Shown here: positions 17,193-25,309 of the stretch, in pieces | Layout of the letters: every line of letters starts with the position of its first letter | Position numbering within the stretch: the stretch's first letter is position 1 | Origin: Microvirga pudoricolor | GTDB taxonomy: Bacteria > Pseudomonadota > Alphaproteobacteria > Rhizobiales > Beijerinckiaceae | Assembly (NCBI RefSeq): GCF_016892705.1 | Contig: NZ_JAFEMB010000001.1 | Coordinates: 496,001 to 560,000, forward strand | DNA length: 64,000 nucleotides | Reading direction: 5' to 3' | The notes under the pieces: model-generated | The model's database searches: none | Told to the model about the DNA's origin: nothing | What the model saw: the letters and a program-made list of their open reading frames with translations, nothing else | Program-made: the position numbers and the translations under genes

Positions 17193-18080
17193 TCAGTCCC
17201 ACAGCAGAGCGGCGCCCCGGGCGCCGCTCTCGGTCGTTCTGGCCAGCACGATGGGAGGAGCGGCCTCCCGCCCGAACACGTAACGGGGCGCGGAGTCGCG
17301 CACGGCCTCCGCGAGCCCCGCGACGGTGCTGAGACCGCCGCCCAGCACGATCACGTCCGGGTCGAGGGCGTTGGCCAGCATGCCGACAAGCCGCGCCAGG
17401 CGGTCGGTCAACCGGCCGAAGGTGGCAATGGCGCCTGCATCGCCGGCCTGCATGGCCGCGATGATCTGGGGCGACGACAGGGTTTCACCCGTGACCAGCC
17501 GGTGATCGCGGGCCATGCCCGTGCCCGACACGTAGGATTCGGCGCAGCCGAGGCCGCCGCAATAACAGGGAGCGGGCTCCCCCTCCGGCACCACGATGGG
17601 CACATGGCCGATTTCGGCCGCTACGCCGTTGGCCCCCCGGCGCACATGGCCGTCGACCACCAGGCCGCCGCCCAGTCCGGTTCCGAGGGTCAGGGCATAG
17701 ACCACCGGATAGCCCTCCCCCGCCCCGCCGATCGCCTCCGACAGGGCAAAGCAGTTCGCGTCGTTCTCGATGCGGATCGGCCGTCCCAGGGCGGCCTCCA
17801 GGTCGGCCGCGAACGGGCGGCCGTTGATGAAGGTCATGTTGCAGTTGCGCCATTGGCCGGTGCGGGGCGATTGCGAACCCGGCATGCCGACGCCGATGCT
17901 GGCGCCCGCCCCTACCGCACCCTCACACTCGCCGACGATGCCGCCGATGGCGTGCAGGACATCCGCGTAAGTTTTGGGGGTGTCCCGGCGCGCATGGAAG
18001 ATTCGGTGCCCGTTCCGGTCGAGAACGACCGCGGCGATCTTCGTGCCGCCGACATCCACCCCCAGCCGCATGCCCGTCAT
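17193..18080 (-). CDS. ROK-family sugar kinase (fructokinase-like)
   Basis: This roughly 295-residue kinase has the ROK N-terminal phosphate loop GVDVGGTKIAAVV, the sugar-binding IENDANCFALSEA, the ATP loop LGTGLGGGLVV and the zinc motif CYCGGLGCAESYVSG. Start choice is uncertain: ATG 18080 has GAGAG eight bases upstream, but a TTG at 18095 overlaps the upstream stop and an ATG at 18071 gives a more typical N terminus. ROK kinases phosphorylate fructose, glucose, mannose or N-acetyl sugars. Coupling to an AGE-family isomerase suggests fructose is the substrate, following mannose isomerisation. Confidence 0.88.
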   Translation of the reverse strand: MTGMRLGVDVGGTKIAAVVLDRNGHRIFHARRDTPKTYADVLHAIGGIVGECEGAVGAGASIGVGMPGSQSPRTGQWRNCNMTFINGRPFAADLEAALGRPIRIENDANCFALSEAIGGAGEGYPVVYALTLGTGLGGGLVVDGHVRRGANGVAAEIGHVPIVVPEGEPAPCYCGGLGCAESYVSGTGMARDHRLVTGETLSSPQIIAAMQAGDAGAIATFGRLTDRLARLVGMLANALDPDVIVLGGGLSTVAGLAEAVRDSAPRYVFGREAAPPIVLARTTESGARGAALLWD

Positions 18081-18091
18081 TTCGAACGCTC

Positions 18092-19213
18092 TCAAGCCCG
18101 CCGCGCCGAAACCCGGTCGACCTCGATGATCATGCCAAGCACGTGATAGAGCGTGCTGGCCGGAACAGTCTCGATAGCGGGCTTCCCGTCCGCGTCGAAC
18201 TGGTCGATCCAGCCCGCCGCAAAAGGTTTGGACAAATACGTGTCATCGAGCGCGGACAGAGCCTCTTCGGCTTTCTCCCAGGCGCCCTGGCGGCCGGATT
18301 CGGCCTCCACGAGCCAGGCCTTCACGAGTTCCGTCTGCGGCCACATGCGCCGGGTGGCCCGCCTGACGGCTCCATGGCAATCCGTTTCGTCCACGAGAAA
18401 GCCGGTCGCCGGATCGGACGTCGCGAGGGCGTCGTCCAGGAGGTCGCCCGGCAGGGAGCCCGAGGACCGGCCGGTCAGGCGCCGGTAGCGGTGGAGGAGC
18501 CACGTCCATTCGACCTGATGGCCGGGCTCGACGCTCTCACCCTCCCGGCCCGGCGCGACCTCCCATGCATCCGTGAAATATTCCCGCAGCTTCGGGGCCG
18601 GGACGAGGAAACGTGTCTGGAACAGGGCGTGGAGGCGCGCGGCCCGGTCCAAGGCGCCCGGGTAATCGAGCGCCTCATACAGGCCCATCATGGCCTCGAA
18701 GCAATGCATGTGCGGGTTCTGGCGCCGGGGAAGCGAGGACGGGATGCCCTCCAGGAGCGTGCCGTCGGGGGCGGTCAGGTGTTCGTCGACGAGGGCCAGG
18801 GTCTCGTCCAGGAGTCCCCGTACCTGCGCGTCGCCGCTGGCGCGGGCGAGCCAGGCCAGGGACAGGAGCACGAACATGTGGTCGTAGGTATCCCTCAAGG
18901 GGTTCGCCACGGACCCGTCCGGGTGCAGCAGGTGGACGAAGCCGGGCCGGCCGTCGGGAGACCGGGCCTTCGCGACCATCCAGTCCAGGAGGTCGAGGGC
19001 GAAGGCCGTGCCTTCGGGGTACCAGCCCAGAACCGCCGCATGGCTGTAGGAGTAGATCTGCCGGGCCTGGACGCGCACGCGCTTGATGGCCTCGAGGTCC
19101 GGTTCGCCGCTGAACAGGAAGCGCTCGTGGACGCCCCCGTGGCGGGCGTCCCAGCCCTGCCGATGCCAGAAGGGGAGCGACTGCTCGATGAGCCAGGGCT
19201 TCAGGTCGATCAT
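18092..19213 (-). CDS. AGE-family sugar isomerase/epimerase (mannose isomerase-like)
   Basis: The 373-residue protein is an (alpha/alpha)6-barrel of the N-acylglucosamine 2-epimerase superfamily: FWHRQGWDARHGGVHE, RVRVQARQIYSYSHA, DTYDHMFVLLSLAW, NPHMHCFEAMMGLYEA and EPGHQVEWTWLLHRY carry the conserved histidine and arginine residues. Members interconvert mannose and fructose, mannose-6-phosphate and fructose-6-phosphate, or N-acylglucosamine and mannosamine. The adjacent ROK kinase and lack of amino-sugar genes favour mannose-fructose isomerisation. The two genes form a small operon with the epimerase first. Confidence 0.87.
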   Translation of the reverse strand: MIDLKPWLIEQSLPFWHRQGWDARHGGVHERFLFSGEPDLEAIKRVRVQARQIYSYSHAAVLGWYPEGTAFALDLLDWMVAKARSPDGRPGFVHLLHPDGSVANPLRDTYDHMFVLLSLAWLARASGDAQVRGLLDETLALVDEHLTAPDGTLLEGIPSSLPRRQNPHMHCFEAMMGLYEALDYPGALDRAARLHALFQTRFLVPAPKLREYFTDAWEVAPGREGESVEPGHQVEWTWLLHRYRRLTGRSSGSLPGDLLDDALATSDPATGFLVDETDCHGAVRRATRRMWPQTELVKAWLVEAESGRQGAWEKAEEALSALDDTYLSKPFAAGWIDQFDADGKPAIETVPASTLYHVLGMIIEVDRVSARRA

Positions 19214-19328
19214 GCGTTCATCCCAGGCTTCATCCCTGCCGATTCGGCACTACCATAGCGCCGCCCCGCGAAGGGCATCCATTGCCCTTAATGGGAAGGC
19301 CGCCCCCTCTCAAGCCACCTACCCCCTC

Positions 19329-20540
19329 TCAAGCCACCTGCCCGGCGCACCAGCCGGACGACCAGGCCCACTGGAAATTATAGCCGCCGAGCCAGCCGGT
19401 CACGTCCACGACCTCGCCGATGCAATAAAGCCCGGGCACAGTCTTGGCCTCCATGGTGCGCGAATCGAGATCGCGCGTGTCGACGCCGCCCAGGGTCACT
19501 TCGGCGGTGCGGTAGCCCTCCGAACCCGCGGGCTTGATACGCCATTCGTTGACGGCAGTTGCGATGCGCTGCAGGTGCTTGTCGGAGAGGTCGGCCAAGT
19601 TGCCCTTATGGGGCTCGGCCTCCGCCACGATCTGGGCCAGCCGTTTGGGCAGGAAAGCCGCCAGCGCGGTCTGGAGCGCCTGCCGGCCGTTCTGCGAGCG
19701 GGCCCGCCGCAAGGTTTCGAACACATCGGTGCCGGGCAGCATCGAGAGGACGATCTCATCCCCCTCGCGCCAGTACGACGAGATCTGGAGGATCGAAGGG
19801 CCGCTGAGCCCCCGATGGGTGAACAGCATTCCCTCCGTGAATCGCGTCTTTCCCTTCGCCACGACCGCATCGACGGAGACGCCCGCGAGCGGCGAGAGGC
19901 GCTCGAGGGTCTGGGGATCGAGCGTAAGCGGCACCAGGCCCGGCCGCGTTTCCGTGAGGCGCAGGCCGAACCGGGCGGCGAGATCGTACCCGAAACCCGT
20001 CGCGCCCATCTTGGGGATCGATTTGCCGCCCGTGGCGATGACAAGGGATGCGGCCCACGCCTCGCCCCCGTTCAGGCGAACCCGGAAGCCGTCGTCCGTC
20101 TTCTCGACGGTCTCCACTGGCATGCCGAGGCGCATTTCGGCCCCGGCAGCCCTCATCTCCGAGGTGAGTAGGTTGACAATCTGCTTCGACGAGCCGTCAC
20201 AGAACAGCTGGCCCAGGGTCTTCTCATGATAGGCGATGCCATGGCGCTCCACGAGGGCGATGAAATCCCGCTGAGTGTAGCGGCGCAGGGCCGAGATGCA
20301 GAAGCTCGGATTCTGCGACAGGAAATTCTGCGGGGCTGCATGCAGATTCGTGAAATTGCAGCGGCCGCCGCCGGAAATGCGGATCTTCTCGCCCGGGGCG
20401 CCGGCATGGTCGACGACCAGCACGGACCGGCCGCGTTTTCCCGCCTCGATGGCGCACATCATGCCGGCGGCGCCGGCCCCGATGATGATGACGTCGAAGC
20501 GATCCAATGGAAGTTTCCGTGATCCGTGAGAGGCGCGCAT
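19329..20540 (-). CDS. BaiN/HI0933-family FAD-dependent flavoprotein
   Basis: A protein of about 403 residues of the NAD(P)/FAD-dependent HI0933/BaiN family. The dinucleotide motif is VIIIGAGAAGMMCAIEAGKRG near the N terminus; the family block GEKIRISGGGRCNFTN follows. C-terminal hallmarks are AEVTLGGVDTRDLD and EVVDVTGWLGGYNFQWA. The biochemical role in most bacteria is unknown; BaiN is a bile-acid reductase in gut clostridia, which should not be assumed here. ATG 20540 is used; the frame is open upstream but that part overlaps the divergent kinase gene. A nearby TTG is another possible start. Confidence 0.88.
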   Translation of the reverse strand: MRASHGSRKLPLDRFDVIIIGAGAAGMMCAIEAGKRGRSVLVVDHAGAPGEKIRISGGGRCNFTNLHAAPQNFLSQNPSFCISALRRYTQRDFIALVERHGIAYHEKTLGQLFCDGSSKQIVNLLTSEMRAAGAEMRLGMPVETVEKTDDGFRVRLNGGEAWAASLVIATGGKSIPKMGATGFGYDLAARFGLRLTETRPGLVPLTLDPQTLERLSPLAGVSVDAVVAKGKTRFTEGMLFTHRGLSGPSILQISSYWREGDEIVLSMLPGTDVFETLRRARSQNGRQALQTALAAFLPKRLAQIVAEAEPHKGNLADLSDKHLQRIATAVNEWRIKPAGSEGYRTAEVTLGGVDTRDLDSRTMEAKTVPGLYCIGEVVDVTGWLGGYNFQWAWSSGWCAGQVA

Positions 20541-20625
20541 GCGGCCCGAAGGGGCGGCGCGGTGGTTCTGGGCCAGGAAGGCCTGTATGGCAAGCGCAGC
20601 ACCGACGCAGGCCCGCGAGGACGTC

Positions 20626-21516
20626 ATGCCCGAGATCACGGAAATCCTGAGCCGCATCCCCGGACTTGGCGCTGCCGGCGGAACGGCTACCCGCCTCGGG
20701 GGCCGGTCCAATGCGAATTACCGCGTCGATACCCCGGACGGCCCGGTCGTGCTTCGGATCCCCAATCCCGATCCCGGTCCGTTCATCGACCGCGCGAACG
20801 AGATCGAAGCCACGCGCGTGGCGGCGGAGATCGGCATCGGCCCGGCCCTCCTGCACGCGGAACCGGACGGCACCCTGGCCACACGCTGGATCGACGGGGC
20901 GCACCCCATGAGCCCTTCCCGGTACAGAAGCGACCCTTCCGCCGTCCGGCGCCTGGGGAAGGCCGTCGCCCGCTTGCACGGATCGGGGCGGGTTCTGGCG
21001 GGACGATACGACCCGAGGCGCATCGTCGACGCTTACACCGCGTCCTATCGCGACCAGTCGGGAACCCTGCCATGGGGCGCATCGGTGCAAGAGATCCTCG
21101 AAGCCAGCTTGGACAGGGTCGAGCAAGGCAGGCTGACCGCCGTACCGAGCCATTGCGACCCGGTGCCGGAAAATTGCCTCGACGACGGAAGCCGCATGTT
21201 TCTTGTCGACTGGGAATATGCCGCCATGGCGGATCCAGCCTGGGACCTTGCCTACGCGTCGCTGGAGGCAGACTTCGACGAGAAGGACGACCAGGCGCTC
21301 CTGGAGGCCTATGGACTTGCAGGAATTCCCCATGGCCGCTTCCTGGCCACCAAGCTGATCGCGGCGGCCGTCAACGGTCTATGGGAACTCCGCCGGTCGG
21401 CCCGGTCCGGCGAACGGAACGTGGAAGGCAGGTCACGAATCCTTTTGTCCGCCGCCGAAACCCTGGCGACCGACAGCCGCCTCCGCCACTGGTTGGCCGG
21501 CCACCATCGCTCGTGA
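20626..21516 (+). CDS. Choline kinase/aminoglycoside phosphotransferase-family enzyme
   Basis: Encodes 296 residues from ATG 20626, which follows GCGAGGACGTC. The APH/ChoK kinase fold is evident: nucleotide-binding GGRSNANYRVDT with VLRI, then the Brenner-type catalytic loop SHCDPVPENCLDD and the metal motif FLVDWEYA. Similar LicA/ChoK-like proteins phosphorylate choline or related alcohols. The usual catalytic HxDxxxxN reads HCDPVPEN, as in choline kinases. It diverges from the flavoprotein gene and precedes the TPP riboswitch; thiamine kinase (ThiK/YcfN) belongs to the same superfamily, so a role in thiamine salvage is a second possibility. Confidence 0.82.
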   Translation: MPEITEILSRIPGLGAAGGTATRLGGRSNANYRVDTPDGPVVLRIPNPDPGPFIDRANEIEATRVAAEIGIGPALLHAEPDGTLATRWIDGAHPMSPSRYRSDPSAVRRLGKAVARLHGSGRVLAGRYDPRRIVDAYTASYRDQSGTLPWGASVQEILEASLDRVEQGRLTAVPSHCDPVPENCLDDGSRMFLVDWEYAAMADPAWDLAYASLEADFDEKDDQALLEAYGLAGIPHGRFLATKLIAAAVNGLWELRRSARSGERNVEGRSRILLSAAETLATDSRLRHWLAGHHRS

Positions 21517-21570
21517 GATCGCGAAAACAAGAGCTTTACCCAACGTCATTTCCAGTCTAAGCCTACGGGC

Positions 21571-21652
21571 TGTCAGGGGTGCTCCGTGCGGGGCTGAGAG
21601 GACGACAGTCCAACCCTTTTTGAGCTGATCTGGGCAATGCCAGCGGAGCGAG
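21571..21652 (+). promoter_or_regulatory. TPP riboswitch (THI element)
   Basis: Conserved THI-box blocks occur in order: AGGGGTGCTCC (21575-21585), GGGGCTGAGAG (21590-21600), then ACCC and CTGATCTGGGCAATGCCAGCG (21613-21644). The 3' edge overlaps GGAGCGA just before the ykoF ATG at 21657, so thiamine pyrophosphate binding probably hides the ribosome site rather than terminating transcription. Confidence 0.93.
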
Positions 21653-21656
21653 ACAC

Positions 21657-22262
21657 ATGTTTTCCGGCGCGCAATTCTCCATCTATCCGATGACGTCCGA
21701 TTTCGTTCCCGCGATCCTGCGCGGGATCGCGGCGCTTGAGACCTACAACGAGAGTCTCAGGCGCGAGACGGACGATATCAGCACCCTGCTGGTCGGGCCG
21801 CCCGACGCCGTGGTGCGGGCCATGCGCGACGCGTTCACGGAGGTGGCGCGAGGCGGCGGACATGTGGTGCTCTCGGCCACGCTCTCGCGCGGATGCCCCG
21901 GCGAATCCGACGATCCGATTTGCACGGCTCCCGCATTGGCGCCCCTGCGCGCCGACGAGGATCCCGTCGCTGGCGCCGTGAGCCGCTTCGATCCGGGCGT
22001 GGACCGGGGAATTCCGGTTGCGGCGCAGATCTCCCTCTACCCGCTCGGCACGGAAGCCCACATGGCGCGGATCGGAGCCTGCATCGATTTCCTCAAGCAG
22101 GCTGGCGTCTACGAGAAGTCGAAGCATTTCTGCTCGAAGCTCCGTGGTGACGCCTCGACGGTGTTTGCCGCCATCGAGCGCGCCTTCATCGATTTCGCTC
22201 CCATGAGCGCGCATGTGGTGATGAGCATCACCGTTTCGGCCGGCAGCCCCAGCCGCACCTGA
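21657..22262 (+). CDS. ykoF: YkoF-family thiamine/HMP-binding protein
   Basis: This 201-residue protein contains two repeats of the YkoF ferredoxin-like domain, beginning AQFSIYPMTSDFVPAIL (6-22) and AQISLYPLGTEAHMARI near residue 122. Bacillus YkoF binds thiamine or its hydroxymethylpyrimidine part and may present it to the transporter. No signal peptide is visible, so it is cytosolic. It is the first gene under the TPP riboswitch and is followed by ykoE after 47 bases. Confidence 0.92.
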   Translation: MFSGAQFSIYPMTSDFVPAILRGIAALETYNESLRRETDDISTLLVGPPDAVVRAMRDAFTEVARGGGHVVLSATLSRGCPGESDDPICTAPALAPLRADEDPVAGAVSRFDPGVDRGIPVAAQISLYPLGTEAHMARIGACIDFLKQAGVYEKSKHFCSKLRGDASTVFAAIERAFIDFAPMSAHVVMSITVSAGSPSRT

Positions 22263-22309
22263 GCGACTCGCTCCCTCTTCCCTCATCGTCATTGACAGGA
22301 GTCCAACGC

Positions 22310-22897
22310 ATGAATGCTTGGTCGCAGCGCGAAATCGTCGTGGTGGCCGCCATCGGGGCGGTTTTCGGCGTCGTCTATCTGGCTTGGGTTCAGGCCTGGC
22401 TCGTGGCGCAAACGTTCATCGGCCCGCTGGCGATGGACTTGTTCTTCGGGCTCTGGTGCGTGGCCTCCGTGGTGGCGGCCTACATCGTGAGGAAGCCGTT
22501 CGCGGCCTTCTTTGCCGAGATGGTGGCCGCCATAGCGGAGGTCGCCACCGGCAACCCGGCCGGTTTGATTCTGCTCCTGAGCGGCGCCGTTCAAGGCGCG
22601 GGTGCGGAACTGCCGTTCCTGGCGACACGCTGGAAAAATTACTCTTGGCCCGTCCTGCTCGCATCGGGCGCGAGCGCGGCGCTCTTCAGCTTCGTCTATA
22701 CCTGGATCCGCTTCAATTACGGCGCTCTCGACCCCAAGCTCCTCGTCCTGATGTTCGCATTGCGCGTAGCCAGCGGAATGCTTTTGGCGGGCGTTCTCGG
22801 CCGTTATCTGGCGAGGGCTCTCCACCGTACCGGCTCGCTCGACGGGCTGAAGATCGACGAGGACAGGCGACTTGCATCCGCACCGTCCGGCGCTTGA
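22310..22897 (+). CDS. ykoE: YkoE, substrate-binding S component of thiamine-precursor ECF transporter
   Basis: A 195-residue membrane protein with about six hydrophobic segments, starting IVVVAAIGAVFGVVYLAWV. Conserved segments AAYIVRKPFAAFFAEMVAA and GLILLLSGAVQGAGAELPF match YkoE, the S component that captures hydroxymethylpyrimidine or thiamine for an energy-coupling-factor transporter. ATG 22310 has CAGGAG upstream; an in-frame TTG at 22292 is less likely. The stop overlaps the ykoD start by 26 bases. Confidence 0.92.
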   Translation: MNAWSQREIVVVAAIGAVFGVVYLAWVQAWLVAQTFIGPLAMDLFFGLWCVASVVAAYIVRKPFAAFFAEMVAAIAEVATGNPAGLILLLSGAVQGAGAELPFLATRWKNYSWPVLLASGASAALFSFVYTWIRFNYGALDPKLLVLMFALRVASGMLLAGVLGRYLARALHRTGSLDGLKIDEDRRLASAPSGA

Positions 22898-24497
22898 GGC
22901 GCGCGGCGTCGCGGTGCGCCTTCCCGGCGGCGCGCGGGATGCGGTTCGTGACATTGCGCTGAGCGTCGATCCAGGCTCGACGCTGGCTTTGCTCGGACCG
23001 TCGGGCAGCGGCAAGAGCACCCTCGCCCTGGCCTTGGCGGGGGCGATCCCGACGCTCGTACCGGCTGCTTTGACGGGCTCGATCCGTCGACCGGAACCCG
23101 AGGATGGTTTCGCAACGACGATCCTTCAGGATACGGATGCCCATCTCGTTGCGCTCTCGGTGGAGGACGAGATCGCCTTCGCGTTGGAAAACCGCGGCCT
23201 CGCGCCGGAGGAGATCGACCGCAGGATCGACGCCGCCCTGACCCTGCCGCCGGCCCGTGGCCTCGGGCGGCGGGACCGGACGCTCTCGTTGTCCGGAGGA
23301 TGGCGCCAGAGACTGGCTATCGGCGCGGCCTTGGCCGAGGGTTCGGCTCTTCTCATCGCCGACGAACCGTTTGCTCATCTTGACCCGGAGGCCGCATCCG
23401 CTGCGGCGGAGGCCTTGGCGCGGCTGCGCCGGTCGTCGGGCGCCTGCGTCCTCGTCGAGCACCGGGCCGACACCGCGATGCGTCTGGCCGATGCGGTGCT
23501 TGTCCTAGGACCGAACGGCCACCCGTATGCGCACGGTCCCACGGGCCCGACGCTTCGGGCGATTGCGCGATCGAAGGACGCCCCTCGCATTCGCCTTCCC
23601 GCGCCCGTCCGAGCCGGCGCGGCCCTCGAACAGGCCGGCCTGCTGCCGGCCGGGTGGCACGGGCGGAGCACAGAGGATCTGATCTCGGCCCTCGGCCCCA
23701 GCGCCTCCGATCCTCTCGTGGCCGGTATCGTCGTCGAGGCGCTGGGACTCCGATGCCGGTCGGCCCCTGCCGCCGCCGGTTCGCCCCTGGCGACGCTCGA
23801 CAACGCGTTCGTTCGACGCGGTGGCAGAGGCGTGCTCGCAGGGATTGACCTGGAGATCCGGCCCGGCGAGGTCGTAGGCCTAGCCGGGCCCAACGGCGCC
23901 GGAAAGACGAGCCTCGCCTTGGCCCTGGCGGGCGCCCTCAGGATCCATCGCGGGCGGGCGATCCGGGAAAGGATCGCGGCTCCGGTCTATCTTCCGCAAA
24001 ACCCATCCCTCGCCCTCACATCCGGAACTCTCGAAGGCGAGGCTTCAAGGCGGCGTCTGGGCTGGACTGACGCCGCACGCGCCGTCGCGGGTGCCGGTCT
24101 CGACCCCGACCCGCATCGCAACTCCCTTGCTTTCAGCCATGGCGAGCGGAGACGTTTGGCCATGGCCCTGGCCATGGCGGCGCCCGGGCCGCGCCTCGTC
24201 ATTCTGGACGAGCCGACCTCGGGCCTCGACGAAGCTGGGATGGCCGGCCTCGCTGCCGACATCGCGACCCTGCGGGGACGTGGCAGCGGTGTCCTCATCG
24301 TCGGTCACGATCTCGATTGGCTTGCCACCGTGGCCGACCGGATCTTGGTTCTGGATGGGGGCCGGATCGTCGCCGAAGGCCCGAGCCTCGCCATCTTGGC
24401 CCGGGCGCTCGCGGGCTCCCTTCCCGTCTGCCCATCCGACGGAAGCCGTCTTGCCTACCGCCTCGGGTGGGTGCCGGGGGCGGCAGGGCCATGCTGA
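22872..24497 (+). CDS. ykoD: YkoD, tandem ABC ATPase of the ECF thiamine-precursor transporter
   Basis: A 541-residue fusion of two ATPase domains. The first has Walker [10 protein letters not shown] (near 43-51), signature LSLSGGWRQR and Walker B LLIADEP. The second has Walker A GPNGAGKTS near 340, signature AFSHGERRRLAMA (a degenerate LSGGE) and Walker B LVILDEPTSG. It should energise YkoE with the YkoC coupling protein. TTG 22872 follows GAGGACAGG, so an unusual start with good ribosome binding. It overlaps ykoC by seven bases. Confidence 0.92.
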   Translation: MHPHRPALEARGVAVRLPGGARDAVRDIALSVDPGSTLALLGPSGSGKSTLALALAGAIPTLVPAALTGSIRRPEPEDGFATTILQDTDAHLVALSVEDEIAFALENRGLAPEEIDRRIDAALTLPPARGLGRRDRTLSLSGGWRQRLAIGAALAEGSALLIADEPFAHLDPEAASAAAEALARLRRSSGACVLVEHRADTAMRLADAVLVLGPNGHPYAHGPTGPTLRAIARSKDAPRIRLPAPVRAGAALEQAGLLPAGWHGRSTEDLISALGPSASDPLVAGIVVEALGLRCRSAPAAAGSPLATLDNAFVRRGGRGVLAGIDLEIRPGEVVGLAGPNGAGKTSLALALAGALRIHRGRAIRERIAAPVYLPQNPSLALTSGTLEGEASRRRLGWTDAARAVAGAGLDPDPHRNSLAFSHGERRRLAMALAMAAPGPRLVILDEPTSGLDEAGMAGLAADIATLRGRGSGVLIVGHDLDWLATVADRILVLDGGRIVAEGPSLAILARALAGSLPVCPSDGSRLAYRLGWVPGAAGPC

Positions 24498-25201
24498 GCC
24501 GTCGCGATCCTCTCACGAAACTCGCAATCGCGTTTCTCCTCGTGGCCTGGACGACCCTGACCCGCGACCCGGCCCGCCTCGCCGGATTGTGCGGGCTGTT
24601 GGGGGCATTGCTGATTGTCGTGGAGCGCATCCCTGTCCGGTCACTCCTGCGCGGTCTCATCCCGTTCCTGTTCTTCGCGCTCACGTCGAGCTGGATATAC
24701 GCGGTGGCGCCGAACCCGAATCCGGGCAGTGGGGCGCAGGCCGGCTGGGAGGCTTCCGGGCTGGTCGCGGCGCGCATCGTGGCGACCGGGATGGTCTCGA
24801 TGGCTTTCGCCCTAACCACGAACCCGTCCGATCTGGCCCGGGCGATGGTTCACCGGGCCGGGGTGTCCCGGCGCTTCGCCTACGGAACGCTCGCGGCGGT
24901 CCAGTTCCTGCCGGCCTTGGCCGAGGATGCCCGGATCGCCCGGCTCATCGCCCGAGGCGCGGTCGAGCCCGGCCGGGGCTGGACGGCCTTACGCAGGGCG
25001 GTTGCTGGCCTGTCCTTCGGGACGGGCGTGATGCTCCTGGCGGGGGCCATCCGGCGCGCCGGCGCCGCCGCCTTGGCCATGGAACTGCGTGGACTCTCGG
25101 CCGACCGACCGGCTTCGGCTTGGAAAATCCCGCGCGCGACGCTTCATGACGGGGTCCTGGCGGCCTGTGCGATCCTGCTGGTCCTCGCCCTGACCGTGTA
25201 A
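24491..25201 (+). CDS. ykoC: YkoC, T-component coupling protein of the ECF transporter
   Basis: The 236-residue membrane protein belongs to the CbiQ/EcfT family. It starts MLSRRDPLTKLAIAFLLVAW, has about five hydrophobic segments, and carries coupling motifs with the Ala-Arg-Gly signature (RLIARGAVEPGRGW and AMELRGLSADRPAS) that dock on both ATPase domains. ATG 24491 is inside the end of ykoD. It completes ykoFEDC, a TPP-repressed importer of a thiamine precursor. Confidence 0.9.
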   Translation: MLSRRDPLTKLAIAFLLVAWTTLTRDPARLAGLCGLLGALLIVVERIPVRSLLRGLIPFLFFALTSSWIYAVAPNPNPGSGAQAGWEASGLVAARIVATGMVSMAFALTTNPSDLARAMVHRAGVSRRFAYGTLAAVQFLPALAEDARIARLIARGAVEPGRGWTALRRAVAGLSFGTGVMLLAGAIRRAGAAALAMELRGLSADRPASAWKIPRATLHDGVLAACAILLVLALTV

Positions 25202-25309
25202 CGGCCGCTGGAGGAATCCGAAAGAAGCATCCGCCGGGCATGGGTTAAGCTTGGACTGGAGGGACGATCGCACTATGTTCGCCCGGCATTCAAGGGAGGC
25301 AGGTCCGAT

